Below are positions 1-10,722 of a stretch of DNA of 64,000 nucleotides, one piece after another (the first letter of the stretch is position 1; each line of letters starts with the position of its first letter). Source of the stretch: Gammaproteobacteria bacterium Gsub (GTDB lineage Bacteria; Pseudomonadota; Gammaproteobacteria; PS1; Pseudothioglobaceae); NCBI GenBank assembly GCA_002007405.1, contig JYIN01000002.1:1-64000 (forward strand), given 5' to 3'. Both the position numbers and the translations under genes were made by a program. A model generated the notes under the pieces. The model was not told the DNA's origin. It ran no database searches and was given only the letters and a program-made list of their open reading frames with translations.

Positions 1-3000
1 AGGGGCGCCACTGCCACTGCAAGTGTTAATATTACCGTTGAAATTGCTAGACCCAATATAAGCGCAAGCCCCCAAACCCAACAAGTGGCTATCAACACTC
101 AGATTCAAACAGTAACAATCACCGCAGATGCAGGCGGTCCAGTTGATAGTTATTCAATTACTCCACCGATTGAAAATGGCTTAGTATTTGATAACACCAG
201 CGGCGCCATCTCAGGCACCCCAAATGCTCTTGGCAGCTTTGACTATACCATCACTGCTACTAATACTACAGGCACAGATACTACAAGTGTTAATATCACT
301 GTTGGACCCGTTGCCCCTAGCATAACCGCAAGCCCCCAAACCCAACAAGTGGTTATACACAGCCCTATTACTAATGTGGTTATTACCTCTATAGGGGGCA
401 CGGTTGATAGTTATTCAATCACGCCAGCCATTGCTGCTGGCTTGGAATTTAATACTGCAACTGGCGCTATAGAAGGCATTCCATCTATCGGAGGCAGCTT
501 TGACTACACCATCATTGCCACTAATGCTACAGGCACAGATACCGCAAGTGTTAGTATTGTTGTTGAAGTAGAATTTACCCCTTTTACGATTACCACTAAT
601 GCTTCTGATGCTATCGCAGTATTTGCTATTGACCTTGATGGGGACTTCGATAATGATGTCCTATCCGTTTTATCTGCTACTGATGAGATTGTTTGGTATG
701 AAAATGATGGCAGTGGTGGGTTTAGCACTAATACTAACAGCGTAATTACCGCTACTGCTAATAACCCTCGCTCTGTATTTGCCATTGACCTTGACGGCGA
801 TGGGGATGTTGATGTGCTCTCATCTTCGGCAAATGATAATAAAATTGCTTGGTATGAAAATGACGGCAATGGTGGGTTTAGCACTAATGCTAATAGTATC
901 ATTACCACAGATGCTGATAATGCTTCCTCGGTATTTGCCATTGATTTAGACGGTGATGGGGATAACGATGTCCTATCCGCCTCGCCTAATGATGATAAGA
1001 TTGCCTGGTATGAGAATGACGGCAGTGGCAACTTTAACACTGGCACTACGATTACCAATAATGCTCGTAGTGCTCAATTAGTATTTGCCATTGACCTTGA
1101 CGCGGACGGCGATAACGATGTCCTATCCGCTTCATTTGCTGATAATAAGATCGCTTGGTATGAGAATGATGGCAGTGGCGTATTTAGCACTAATGCTAAT
1201 AGCGTCATTACCACAAATGCTGATGGTGCCCGCTCAGTATTTGCCATTGACCTTGACGGGGACGGTGATAACGATGTGCTATCTGCATCATCTGGTGATA
1301 ATAAAATTGCTTGGTACAGAAATAATGGCTTAGGTGAGTTTGATACTGGCATTATAATTACCACAAGTGCTGGTGGTGCTTTCTCAGTATTTGCCATCGA
1401 CCTTGATGGCGACGGCGATAATGATGTGCTTTCAGCTTCATTTAATGATAACAAGATCGCTTGGTATGAAAATGATGGCAGTGGTGGGTTTAGCACTGGC
1501 ACCACAATTACCACTACTGCTCGTGGTGCCCGCTCAGTATTTGCCATTGATTTAGATGGTGATAATGATAACGATGTCCTATCCGCTTCATTAAATGATA
1601 ATAAAGTTGCTTGGTATCGCAATGATATTATTAACAGTGCAATCATCCCCCCCAGTATCAACCTAACCCAACCAGCAGTAGATGGTGAAAATAATTTAAA
1701 TACTATTCCACCTGTTGCAACCCCACTCAACAGCGGCGGTTATATTGATAGTTGGAGTATCAGTCCAGTTTTAAGGGGTGGCAACCTTCCCTCATTTAAC
1801 ACCCGTAGTGGCGCCTTATATGGCAGTTACACTCCCGGCACCGGCACTGCCACAACCCATATCATAACCGCTACCAACGCCGGCGGCACTGATACTCTTA
1901 GGGTTAATATTTTAGAGCCTAATCAACCCCCAATTGCTGATGCAGGAGATGGGCAAACAGTTGCCGCTAACGCAATCGTTACCCTAGACGGCGGAGAAAG
2001 CACTGACCCAGATGGCACAATCACCAGTTTTGTATGGGCGCAAGTGGCAGGCACAATTGTCCCCTTATCAGCCACAAACACCGCACAAATTACTTTTAAT
2101 GCAAGTGCGGCGAATAGTGCAGGTGAGACTTTAGTCTTTGAAATTGAAGTTAGTGATAATAAAGGTGCCACTGCTACTGCACGCGTTAATATTGTTATTG
2201 CTACCGCTGGCGATCCTCCTATCATTACTGCAAGCCCTGCAAACCAAAGAAAAGCCATAAACAATCCTATTGATGAAATAACGATTACTTCATCAGGGGG
2301 TGTGGTTGAGAGTTATTCAATCACCCCAGAAATTACTGGAGGCTTAACATTTAGCACCGAAACTGGCACTATCTCAGGCATCTCAACTGCCACAGGCAGT
2401 TTCAACTATATTATAACTGCCAGCAATAGTGCGGGCATAGATACCACAAGCGTTACTATTGTTGTTGAGGTAGAGTTTGCTACTGCTACCAGGATTACCA
2501 CCAATGTTAATAATGTTTATTCTGTGTTTGCTATTGATCTTGATAATGATGGTGATGATGATGTGTTATCTGCTGCAGAAAGTTCAGATGGCGTTGCTTG
2601 GTATAGAAACAATGGATTGGGTGAGTTTAGTGCAGCACTTACAATTTCCAATGACTTTGTAAATAATATCTTTGCCACTGATCTTGATGGTGATGGTGAT
2701 AATGATGTGTTGGCATCTTCATTTATTTTTGGAGATATTCTTTGGTATCGAAACGATGGCGCTGGTGCTTTTAACGACAGCAATGCTCGCAATATAATTG
2801 ATGACGATTTCCCTTCTGTTGATTCTGTATTTGCCATTGACTTAGATGGGGACGGTGATAATGATGTGTTATCTGCATCATTTTTTGGTGATAAAATCGC
2901 TTGGTATAAAAATGACGGCAGTGGCAACTTTGGTGCTGGCACCACGATTACCACAAGTGTTGGTGGTGCTCACTCAGTATTTGCCATTGACCTTGACGGC

Positions 3001-6000
3001 GATGGTGATAATGATGTGTTAGCATCCTTAAACGATAGGATTGTCTGGTATGAAAATAATGGCACTGGCGAGTTTACCGTTAATAGTACAATTATTGAGC
3101 GCAATAATATTGGTGGTGAAATATTTGCCATTGACCTTGATGGCGATACGGATATAGATGTCCTATCAGCTTCACCCAGTTCTAATAGGGTCACCTGGTA
3201 TGAAAATGATGGCACTGGCAGGTTTAGTGCTAATGCCAATAGCATAATTACCGTTGCTGCCAACAATACTAACTCAGTATTTGCCATTGACCTTGATGGC
3301 GACTTTGATAACGATGTGTTATCAGTTTCATCAATTGACACTAATGTTATTTGGTATGAAAACGATGGCAATGGTAGGTTTAGCAGTGGCACCATAATTG
3401 GCAATGCTCCTGGCGGACAACAAACAGTATTTGCCACTGATATTGATAATGATGGAGATAATGATGTGCTATATAGTGGGTCTAGCCAAATTGCATGGTA
3501 TAGGAATAATATTACCAACGCAACAATTACCCCACCTAGAATCAACCTAGTAGCAATAGATGCGGCAAACATATTAAATACTATTCCACCCGTTGCAACT
3601 CCGCTCAATACTGGTGGTTATGTTGATAGTTGGTCAATTAGCCCAGTTTTAAGAGGGGGCGTTCTCCCTTCATTTAATACCCGTAGTGGCGCCTTATATG
3701 GCAGTTATATCCCAGGCACTGGCACTGCCACAACGCACACCATAACTGCTACCAATGCTGGTGGTAACCATAGCCTTATTGTTAATATTTTGCCAGCCAA
3801 TATCCCTCCAACTGTAAGTGCTGGTCCAGACCAATTTGTTAGTGCCAATGCACTGGTAACACTTAATGCCTCAGCCAACGACTCTGATGGCACAATTGTC
3901 AGTTATCAATGGGTGCAAATCGCAGGTGAAGAGGTAAATTTGTCAAACCCAACCTTCGCCTTGCCCACTTTTGATGCAAGTCCGGCCTCAGATTTGGGTG
4001 AAGTTTTAGTATTTAGGGTTACAGTTACTGATAATAGTGGTGGCGTTGCAAGTGACGAGGTGGCTATTACCACAGGTGTTATTGAGGGTCCAATTATCAG
4101 TGTTAATCCTAACAGCCTTATTGTAACTGTAGGCGTTGCCATCACCCCGATTACAATTACCTCTACTGGGGGTGCGGTTGATAATTATGCCGTTAATCCA
4201 GCCATTGCAAACGGCTTGGCATTTAGCACCGCAACTGGCACTATCGAAGGCACCCCGCTTGCTGCTGCTACGACTGTTATCTACACCATCACTGCCACTA
4301 ATGCCAGTGGCACAGATACCGCAACGGTGGGTATTTATGTCAATGCTCCTCCCATTGCCAGCGCTGGGGATGACCAAATCGTTGCCGCTGATGCGATAGT
4401 TACCTTAGACGGTTCAGGCAGCAGCGACTCCGATGGTTCAATCAGCGCCTATGCTTGGACGCAAACTGGGGGTACAACCGTTACCCTAACCAGCGCAGAT
4501 GCTGCCACCACAACCTTTGATGCCAGCCCTGCAAATGACAATGGTGAGACCCTAACTTTCCAAATAACCGTTACCGATAACCATGGTGCCACCGCTACTG
4601 ATGAGGCGGTGATTAGGGTTGATGTTATTGCGCTCCCCAGAATCAGTGCCAATCCTAGTAGTCTTATTGCAATTGTGGGTATTGCCATCGACCCAATTAC
4701 AATTACCTCTACTGGGGGCACGGTTAATAGTTATGCCGTTAATCCAGCCATTGCAAACGGCTTAACATTTAGCACCGAAACTGGCACTATAGAAGGCACC
4801 CTAACTGCCACAGGCAACTTTGATTACACCATCACTGCTACTAATGCTACAGGCACAGATACCGCAAGTGTTAATATTGCTGTTGTTGAGTTTAGTGCCA
4901 ATACAGTAACTCTAGATGCTGATAACGCTCGTTCAGTATTTGCCATTGATCTTGATGGTGATGGCGACAATGACATACTCTCAGCTTCAAGTAGGGATAA
5001 TAAAATTGCATGGTATGAAAATGATGGCAGTGGTGGGTTTAGCACTAATACCAACACCGTCATTACAACAGATGCTGATGGTGCTTTCTCAGTATTTGCT
5101 ATTGATCTAGACGGTGATGGTGATAATGATGCACTCTCGGCTTCACAAACTGATAATAAAATTGCATGGTATGAAAATGATGGCAGTGGTGGGTTTAGCA
5201 CTAATACCAACACTGTCATTACAACAGATGCTAATGGTGCTATTTCAGTATTTGCTATTGATCTAGACGGTGATGGTGATAATGATGTCCTCTCAGCCTC
5301 AGAAAATGACGATAGGATTGCTTGGTATGAAAATGATGGCAGTGGCACCTTTACTGCCAGAGATACCATTGATGTCAATGCCAAAGGTGCCACTTCAGTA
5401 TTTGCTATTGATCTAGACGGTGATGGTGATAATGATGTCCTCTCAGCCTCAGCTATTGATAATAAGGTTGCATGGTATGAAAATAATGGCAGTGGTGTCT
5501 TTATTGTCAATGATAATAGTGTGATTACAACAGATGTGTTGGGTGCTCGATCAGTATTTGCTATTGATCTAGACGGTGATGGTGATAACGATGTCCTCTC
5601 AGCCTCGGCTATTGATAATAAAATTGCATGGTATGAAAATGACGGCAATGGTGTCTTTAATTCTGGCACCACGATTGATACCATGGCCATTGGTGCTGCC
5701 TCAGTATTTGCCATTGACATGGACGGTGATTTTGATAATGATGCACTCTTAGCTTCAACTTCTAATAACGAGGTTGTTTGGTATGAGAATGATGGTGTGG
5801 GTGGGTTTACTAAGATTGTCATTAGCAGTGATGATGCACTTGTCAGGTCTGTTTTTGCTATTGACCTTGATAATGATGGCGATAACGATGTGATCTCAGC
5901 TTCTATCAGTAATAATAAAATTACTTGGTATAGAAATAATATCTCGTCTCCAGTCACCCCACCAAATATTAGTTTTGAGACCGCATTAAATTCTGAAGGC

Positions 6001-9000
6001 AACCTAAATCCGATTCCACCGGTAGCAACCCCAACCAATGCTGGCGGCTTTGTTGATAGCTGGTCAGTCGCCCCGCCTTTAACTGGGGGTCTTATGCCTT
6101 CGTTTAATACTCGTAGCGGTGCGCTGTATGGTGGTTATGTGCCCGGCATTGGCACCCCAACAACACATATCGTAACTGCCACTAACGCTGGTGGTAGTGC
6201 CACCTTTAGGATTGATATTGTACCACCCAATGTGCTCCCAATTGCCAACGCAGGAGATGAGCAAACTGTTGTCGCCAATGCAATTGTTACTCTAGACAGC
6301 TCAGCCAGTAGCGACCCTGACGGCACAATCACCAGCTTTGTGTGGACTCAAATCGCGGGTACAGCAGTAACTTTGTCATCTACAAATACTGCCCAAACTA
6401 CTTTTAATGCTAGCCCTGCTGATGATAAAGGTGAGACTTTAGTTTTTGAAGTTGAGGTCAGCGATGATGACGGCGCCACTGCCATAGCAAGGGTTAATAT
6501 TGTTGTTGAAGCAGTGCCTAATCAGCCACCGACTGCCGATGCTGGTGCCGACCAAAGTGTTGCTTATAACGCTATAGTTACCTTAGATGCCACAGACAGC
6601 GATGATGCCGATGGCATAATTAACAATTATCAGTGGCGTCAAATCTTGGGTACAGTTATCCCCTTTGATAATACCAATGTTGCGACCCTAACTTTTGTTG
6701 CTAGCCTTATTGGTGAGGGTGGTGGCACCTTAGTTTTTGAAGTTGAGGTTAGCGATGATGACGGCTCAACAGATACAGCAAGGGTTAATATTATTGTAAA
6801 TTCTCTTGCTACACCAGAAATCATTGCTAGCGTTAGTAGTTTAAATGCAATTGCAGGCGTGACAGATGTCCGTATAACAATTGATGACCTTGCAGGCGGT
6901 GCGGTTGATAGTTATTCAATTAAGCCAGATATTACCAATGGTCTGGAATTTAACACTGCAACAGGTGTCATTGAGGGCACTCCACTTGTTGTAGCTGATA
7001 CAATTGACTACACAATAACTGGAATTAATACCATAGGTGAGGATACTACAACAGTTAGTATCACAGTTATTGAACAGTTTGCTGATGGTGTTACAATTAG
7101 CCCTAATGCTGGTGGCGCCAGTTCAGTATTTGCCATTGATCTAGACGGTGATGGTGATAATGATGTCCTCTCTGCCTCAGCGACTGATAATACAATTGCT
7201 TGGTATGAAAATGATGGCAGTGGTGCCTTTACCACTAATGCCAATACTATTATTACCACCAATGCGTTTGGTGCGAATTCTGTGTTTGCCATTGACCTTG
7301 ATGGCGATGGCGATAATGACGCATTATCTGCCTCAGCGACTGATAATACAATTGCTTGGTATGAAAATGATGGCAATGGCGCTTTCATTAATAGTACCAT
7401 AATTGATAATAATGCCAAAGGTGCCAGCTCAGTATTTGCCATTGACCTTGATGGCGATGGCGATAATGACGCGCTTTTAGCCTCAGCAGTTGACGGCAGT
7501 ATTATTTGGTATGAAAACAATGGCAGTGGTACTTTTACCAATAGCACTATAATTGATGCCAATGCTGGTGGTGCTGCCTCAGTATTTGCCATTGACTTAG
7601 ATGCGGATGGCGATAACGATGTGCTTTCAGTTTTAAGAGATGATGACAGTATTATTTGGTATGAAAATAATGGAGACGGTGCTTTTATCAATAGTACCAT
7701 AATTGATAATAATGCCAAAGGTGCCAGCTCAGTATTTGCCATTGACTTAGACGCGGATGGTGATAACGATGTACTTTTAACCTTAAGAGAGAGTGGTGTT
7801 ATTGCCTGGTATGAAAATGACGGTAGTGGCACTTTTGCCGATAGATTCACGATTGATGCCAATGCCAGTGGTGCTGCCTCAGTATTTTCCGCTGACTTGG
7901 ATGGTGATGGCGATAACGATGCACTTTTAGCCTCAGCTACTGATAATGAGGTTGTTTGGTATGAGAATAATCGCCTTACTCCAATCGCCCCGCCAAGTAT
8001 TAGATTGCCACTGAGTGCAACAGATAACACAAACAATCTAAATTCTATACCTCCAGTGGTAACTCCACTTAATAGTGGTGGTTATATTGATAGTTGGAGC
8101 ATCAGCCCAGTTTTAAGAGGCGGCAACTTCCCCTCATTTAACACCCGTAGTGGCGCCTTATATGGCACTTACACCCCTGGTCCTGGCACTACCACAACTC
8201 ATACCATAACTGCTATCAATGCTGGTGGCACCGATACTCTTAGGGTTAATATTATCGTGCCTAATCAACCCCCCACTGCCAACGCTGGGGATGACCAGAG
8301 CGTTGCCGCTGGTGCAATCGTTACCCTCAATGCTGGAGAAAGCACTGACCCAGATGGCACAATCGCCACTTTTGCTTGGACGCAAACTGGAGGCACAACC
8401 GCTACCTTATCAGCAACAAACACTGCCCAAGTAACTTTTGTTAGTAGCAGCGCAGGCGAGACTCTATCTTTTGAAGTTATCGTTACCGATGATGACGGCG
8501 CCACAGACTCGGCAACGGTTAGGGTTACCATTGAGGCAGACACCACCCCACCGATTATCACCATACTTGGTGATAACCCTCTCACCCTAAATATTGGCGA
8601 AGTCTATAATGATGCAGGGGCAGTGGCAACAGATAATGTAGATGGCAGTATAACCAGCAGAGTTACTGTTGTTAATAGTGTAGTAACCAATACTACAGGC
8701 ACCTACACTGTCATCTACAGTGTTAGTGATACCGCAGGCAATACAACGCAGGCAAGTAGAACTGTTGTTGTCAATGCCCCTCCTATTGCCAATGCTGGGG
8801 ATGACCAGAGCGTTGCCGCTGATGTAATCGTTACCTTAGATGCTTCAGGCAGCAACGACCCCGATGGCTCAATCAGCACCTATGCCTGGACACAAACCGG
8901 AGGCACAACCGTTACCCTAACCAGTGCAGATGCTGCCACCACAACCTTTGATGCCAGCCCTGCAAATAACAATGGTGAGACCCTAACTTTCCAAATAACC

Positions 9001-10686
9001 GTTACTGATAACCATGGCGCTACTGCTGTTGATAGTGTAAATATCACTGTTGAGATTGCCGCGCCCAGCATTACTGCCAGCCCCGCAACGCAAAATGTGC
9101 TTGTAGGCACTGCTATTTCGCCTATCACTATTACCAACAGCGGTGGTCCAGCCAGCACTTATACAATTAACCCAGAGCTTGCACAAGGTTTATCACTTAG
9201 CACTGCAACTGGCAGTGCCACCATTTCTGGTGTTCCAACTCAGATTACTGATTTGAGCTATGTTATCACTGCCACGAATACCAATGGTGCAGGTAGCACA
9301 ACAGTTAGTATTAGTGTTGAGCCTGAATTTGTGGCTACCACGATTACCACTAATGCTGATGATGCTTACTCAGTATTTGCCATTGACCTTGACGGGGATG
9401 GTGATAACGATGTGCTGTCTGCATCATCTCTTGATAGTAAAATCGCTTGGTATGCAAATGATGGCAGTGGTGGGTTTAGCACTGGCACCACAATTACCAC
9501 TAATGCTGGTGGTGCTAGATCGGTATTTGCCATTGACCTTGACGGCGATGGGGATAGTGATGTCCTATCTGCATCATTTCTTGATAATAAGATCGCCTGG
9601 TATGAAAATGATGGCAGTGGTGGGTTTAGCACCAATACTAATAGTGTGATTGCCACTAATGCTAATGGTGCTATCTCAATATTTGCCATTGATTTAGATG
9701 GGGATGGGGATAGTGATGTCCTATCTGCATCAGTTAACGATGATAAAATCGCTTGGTATGCAAATGATGGCAGTGGCAATTTTAGCACTCGCACTGCGAT
9801 TGCCACCAATGCTGATAGTGCTCGCTCAGTATTTGCCATTGACTTAGACGGTGATGGGGATAGTGATGTGTTATCTGCATCTGACATTGACAATAAGATT
9901 GCTTGGTATGAAAATGATGGCAGTGGCGGGTTTAGTACTAATACCAATACTGTAATTACCACTAATGCTGATGGTGCTTTCTCAGTATTTGCTATTGACC
10001 TTGATGGGGACGGTGATAATGATGTGTTATCTGCATCACAATTTGATAATAAGATCGCTTGGTATGAAAACAACGGCAGTGGTGGGTTTAGCACCAATGC
10101 TAATAGCGTAATTACCACAGGTGCTAGTTTTGCTCAATCAGTATTTGCCATTGATTTAGACGGGGATGGGGATAACGATGTTCTATCTGCATCATTTAGG
10201 GATAATAAAATCGCTTGGTATGAAAATGATGGCAGTGGCGACTTTAGCGCCAATACTAATAGTGTGATTGCCACTAATGCTAATGATGCTAGCTCAGTAT
10301 TTGCCATTGACCTTGACGGCGATGGGGATAACGATGTGTTGTCAGCCTCACAAAACGATGATAAGATCGCTTGGTATCGCAATGATAGGGCGAACAGTGC
10401 AATCAACCCACCCATCATCAGCCTAAGCCAACCAGCAGTGGATAGTGAAAATAATCTAAACGCTATTCCCCCCGTTGCAATCCCACTTAATAATGGCGAT
10501 TTTGTTGATAGTTGGAGCATCAGCCCAGTTTTAAGAGGCGGCAACTTCCCCTCATTTAACACCCGTAGTGGCGCCCTATATGGCACTTACACTCCCGGCA
10601 CTGGCACTGCCACAATCCACACCATCACTGCTACCAATGCTGGTGGCACTGACACCTTTGAGGTTAAAATCCGCCCGCCTGAGTAA
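1..10686 (+). CDS. Giant multidomain beta-propeller/PKD/Ig-like surface or secreted protein (5' end outside window)
   Basis: The reading frame is open from base 1, so the true start lies upstream and at least 3561 residues are present. The protein alternates Ig-like (putative-Ig/He_PIG type) modules, PKD-like modules (for example near 1920-2210, 3800-4075, 4345-4625, 6230-6510, 6520-6810, 8265-8540, 8775-9055) and five blocks of FG-GAP/VCBS blades. One module near 8540-8775 resembles DUF5011/HYR bacterial Ig. Blades carry DLDGDGDND calcium-binding-type loops followed by a WYEND motif. The last module is Ig-like and the protein ends in VKIRPPE, with no RTX nonapeptides, LPXTG or autotransporter barrel visible. 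This modular type is usually extracellular and adhesive; the exact role and secretion route are unknown. In a symbiont it could mediate host contact (inference). Confidence 0.9.
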   Translation, partial: RGATATASVNITVEIARPNISASPQTQQVAINTQIQTVTITADAGGPVDSYSITPPIENGLVFDNTSGAISGTPNALGSFDYTITATNTTGTDTTSVNITVGPVAPSITASPQTQQVVIHSPITNVVITSIGGTVDSYSITPAIAAGLEFNTATGAIEGIPSIGGSFDYTIIATNATGTDTASVSIVVEVEFTPFTITTNASDAIAVFAIDLDGDFDNDVLSVLSATDEIVWYENDGSGGFSTNTNSVITATANNPRSVFAIDLDGDGDVDVLSSSANDNKIAWYENDGNGGFSTNANSIITTDADNASSVFAIDLDGDGDNDVLSASPNDDKIAWYENDGSGNFNTGTTITNNARSAQLVFAIDLDADGDNDVLSASFADNKIAWYENDGSGVFSTNANSVITTNADGARSVFAIDLDGDGDNDVLSASSGDNKIAWYRNNGLGEFDTGIIITTSAGGAFSVFAIDLDGDGDNDVLSASFNDNKIAWYENDGSGGFSTGTTITTTARGARSVFAIDLDGDNDNDVLSASLNDNKVAWYRNDIINSAIIPPSINLTQPAVDGENNLNTIPPVATPLNSGGYIDSWSISPVLRGGNLPSFNTRSGALYGSYTPGTGTATTHIITATNAGGTDTLRVNILEPNQPPIADAGDGQTVAANAIVTLDGGESTDPDGTITSFVWAQVAGTIVPLSATNTAQITFNASAANSAGETLVFEIEVSDNKGATATARVNIVIATAGDPPIITASPANQRKAINNPIDEITITSSGGVVESYSITPEITGGLTFSTETGTISGISTATGSFNYIITASNSAGIDTTSVTIVVEVEFATATRITTNVNNVYSVFAIDLDNDGDDDVLSAAESSDGVAWYRNNGLGEFSAALTISNDFVNNIFATDLDGDGDNDVLASSFIFGDILWYRNDGAGAFNDSNARNIIDDDFPSVDSVFAIDLDGDGDNDVLSASFFGDKIAWYKNDGSGNFGAGTTITTSVGGAHSVFAIDLDGDGDNDVLASLNDRIVWYENNGTGEFTVNSTIIERNNIGGEIFAIDLDGDTDIDVLSASPSSNRVTWYENDGTGRFSANANSIITVAANNTNSVFAIDLDGDFDNDVLSVSSIDTNVIWYENDGNGRFSSGTIIGNAPGGQQTVFATDIDNDGDNDVLYSGSSQIAWYRNNITNATITPPRINLVAIDAANILNTIPPVATPLNTGGYVDSWSISPVLRGGVLPSFNTRSGALYGSYIPGTGTATTHTITATNAGGNHSLIVNILPANIPPTVSAGPDQFVSANALVTLNASANDSDGTIVSYQWVQIAGEEVNLSNPTFALPTFDASPASDLGEVLVFRVTVTDNSGGVASDEVAITTGVIEGPIISVNPNSLIVTVGVAITPITITSTGGAVDNYAVNPAIANGLAFSTATGTIEGTPLAAATTVIYTITATNASGTDTATVGIYVNAPPIASAGDDQIVAADAIVTLDGSGSSDSDGSISAYAWTQTGGTTVTLTSADAATTTFDASPANDNGETLTFQITVTDNHGATATDEAVIRVDVIALPRISANPSSLIAIVGIAIDPITITSTGGTVNSYAVNPAIANGLTFSTETGTIEGTLTATGNFDYTITATNATGTDTASVNIAVVEFSANTVTLDADNARSVFAIDLDGDGDNDILSASSRDNKIAWYENDGSGGFSTNTNTVITTDADGAFSVFAIDLDGDGDNDALSASQTDNKIAWYENDGSGGFSTNTNTVITTDANGAISVFAIDLDGDGDNDVLSASENDDRIAWYENDGSGTFTARDTIDVNAKGATSVFAIDLDGDGDNDVLSASAIDNKVAWYENNGSGVFIVNDNSVITTDVLGARSVFAIDLDGDGDNDVLSASAIDNKIAWYENDGNGVFNSGTTIDTMAIGAASVFAIDMDGDFDNDALLASTSNNEVVWYENDGVGGFTKIVISSDDALVRSVFAIDLDNDGDNDVISASISNNKITWYRNNISSPVTPPNISFETALNSEGNLNPIPPVATPTNAGGFVDSWSVAPPLTGGLMPSFNTRSGALYGGYVPGIGTPTTHIVTATNAGGSATFRIDIVPPNVLPIANAGDEQTVVANAIVTLDSSASSDPDGTITSFVWTQIAGTAVTLSSTNTAQTTFNASPADDKGETLVFEVEVSDDDGATAIARVNIVVEAVPNQPPTADAGADQSVAYNAIVTLDATDSDDADGIINNYQWRQILGTVIPFDNTNVATLTFVASLIGEGGGTLVFEVEVSDDDGSTDTARVNIIVNSLATPEIIASVSSLNAIAGVTDVRITIDDLAGGAVDSYSIKPDITNGLEFNTATGVIEGTPLVVADTIDYTITGINTIGEDTTTVSITVIEQFADGVTISPNAGGASSVFAIDLDGDGDNDVLSASATDNTIAWYENDGSGAFTTNANTIITTNAFGANSVFAIDLDGDGDNDALSASATDNTIAWYENDGNGAFINSTIIDNNAKGASSVFAIDLDGDGDNDALLASAVDGSIIWYENNGSGTFTNSTIIDANAGGAASVFAIDLDADGDNDVLSVLRDDDSIIWYENNGDGAFINSTIIDNNAKGASSVFAIDLDADGDNDVLLTLRESGVIAWYENDGSGTFADRFTIDANASGAASVFSADLDGDGDNDALLASATDNEVVWYENNRLTPIAPPSIRLPLSATDNTNNLNSIPPVVTPLNSGGYIDSWSISPVLRGGNFPSFNTRSGALYGTYTPGPGTTTTHTITAINAGGTDTLRVNIIVPNQPPTANAGDDQSVAAGAIVTLNAGESTDPDGTIATFAWTQTGGTTATLSATNTAQVTFVSSSAGETLSFEVIVTDDDGATDSATVRVTIEADTTPPIITILGDNPLTLNIGEVYNDAGAVATDNVDGSITSRVTVVNSVVTNTTGTYTVIYSVSDTAGNTTQASRTVVVNAPPIANAGDDQSVAADVIVTLDASGSNDPDGSISTYAWTQTGGTTVTLTSADAATTTFDASPANNNGETLTFQITVTDNHGATAVDSVNITVEIAAPSITASPATQNVLVGTAISPITITNSGGPASTYTINPELAQGLSLSTATGSATISGVPTQITDLSYVITATNTNGAGSTTVSISVEPEFVATTITTNADDAYSVFAIDLDGDGDNDVLSASSLDSKIAWYANDGSGGFSTGTTITTNAGGARSVFAIDLDGDGDSDVLSASFLDNKIAWYENDGSGGFSTNTNSVIATNANGAISIFAIDLDGDGDSDVLSASVNDDKIAWYANDGSGNFSTRTAIATNADSARSVFAIDLDGDGDSDVLSASDIDNKIAWYENDGSGGFSTNTNTVITTNADGAFSVFAIDLDGDGDNDVLSASQFDNKIAWYENNGSGGFSTNANSVITTGASFAQSVFAIDLDGDGDNDVLSASFRDNKIAWYENDGSGDFSANTNSVIATNANDASSVFAIDLDGDGDNDVLSASQNDDKIAWYRNDRANSAINPPIISLSQPAVDSENNLNAIPPVAIPLNNGDFVDSWSISPVLRGGNFPSFNTRSGALYGTYTPGTGTATIHTITATNAGGTDTFEVKIRPPE
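571..1629 (+). repeat. FG-GAP/VCBS repeat block 1 (7 blades)
   Basis: Seven consecutive units of about 150 bp each encode VFAIDLDGDGDNDVLSAS followed by a spacer and a WYEND or WYRN strand. The block opens with a lone strand (FTITTNA) and the last unit is cut short after WYRND, as expected if first and last strands close one seven-bladed propeller. The units are also similar at DNA level. Confidence 0.85.
2473..3513 (+). repeat. FG-GAP/VCBS repeat block 2 (7 blades)
   Basis: Seven units with the same plan as block 1 but more diverged, for example IFATDLDGD and VFATDIDNDGD starts and one unit with a shortened DVLASLNDR strand. The end is WYRNN followed by an Ig-like module. The greater divergence suggests it has escaped recent homogenisation. 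Confidence 0.82.
4888..5940 (+). repeat. FG-GAP/VCBS repeat block 3 (7 blades)
   Basis: Seven units. The first five are close to the consensus and share long near-identical DNA stretches (such as ctagacggtgatggtgataa), which indicates recent duplication. The sixth and seventh are more diverged. It is preceded by an Ig-like module and followed by another. Confidence 0.83.
7072..7971 (+). repeat. FG-GAP/VCBS repeat block 4 (6 blades)
   Basis: Only six VFAIDLD-type units are present over about 900 bp, against seven over about 1050 bp in the other four blocks. Several units share the INSTIIDNNAKGASS linker, so unequal exchange within the block is plausible. The last unit reads VFSADLDGD and ends at WYENN. 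Confidence 0.82.
9325..10386 (+). repeat. FG-GAP/VCBS repeat block 5 (7 blades)
   Basis: Seven units close to the consensus, three carrying DGDSDVLSAS instead of DGDNDVLSAS. The block is followed by a single Ig-like module and the stop codon at 10684-10686. Confidence 0.83.
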
Positions 10687-10722
10687 CTCAAATTATTTTT
10701 TAGTTGGGAGTAGGGGACTGAA

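Noticed and set aside
571-10386. Regularly spaced similar DNA units that could suggest a CRISPR array
   Set aside because: The units are about 150 bp, in frame and protein-coding, with no unique spacers of constant size.
504-10586. Long open frames on the minus strand and in other plus frames across the giant gene
   Set aside because: They are periodic shadows of the repeat codons (for example repeated SLSPSPSRSMANTE on the minus strand) and show no start signals or family features.
10600-10686. Type I secretion or anchoring signal at the end of the giant protein
   Set aside because: No GGXGXD repeats, LPXTG motif or barrel-like C-terminus could be seen, so the secretion route is left open.
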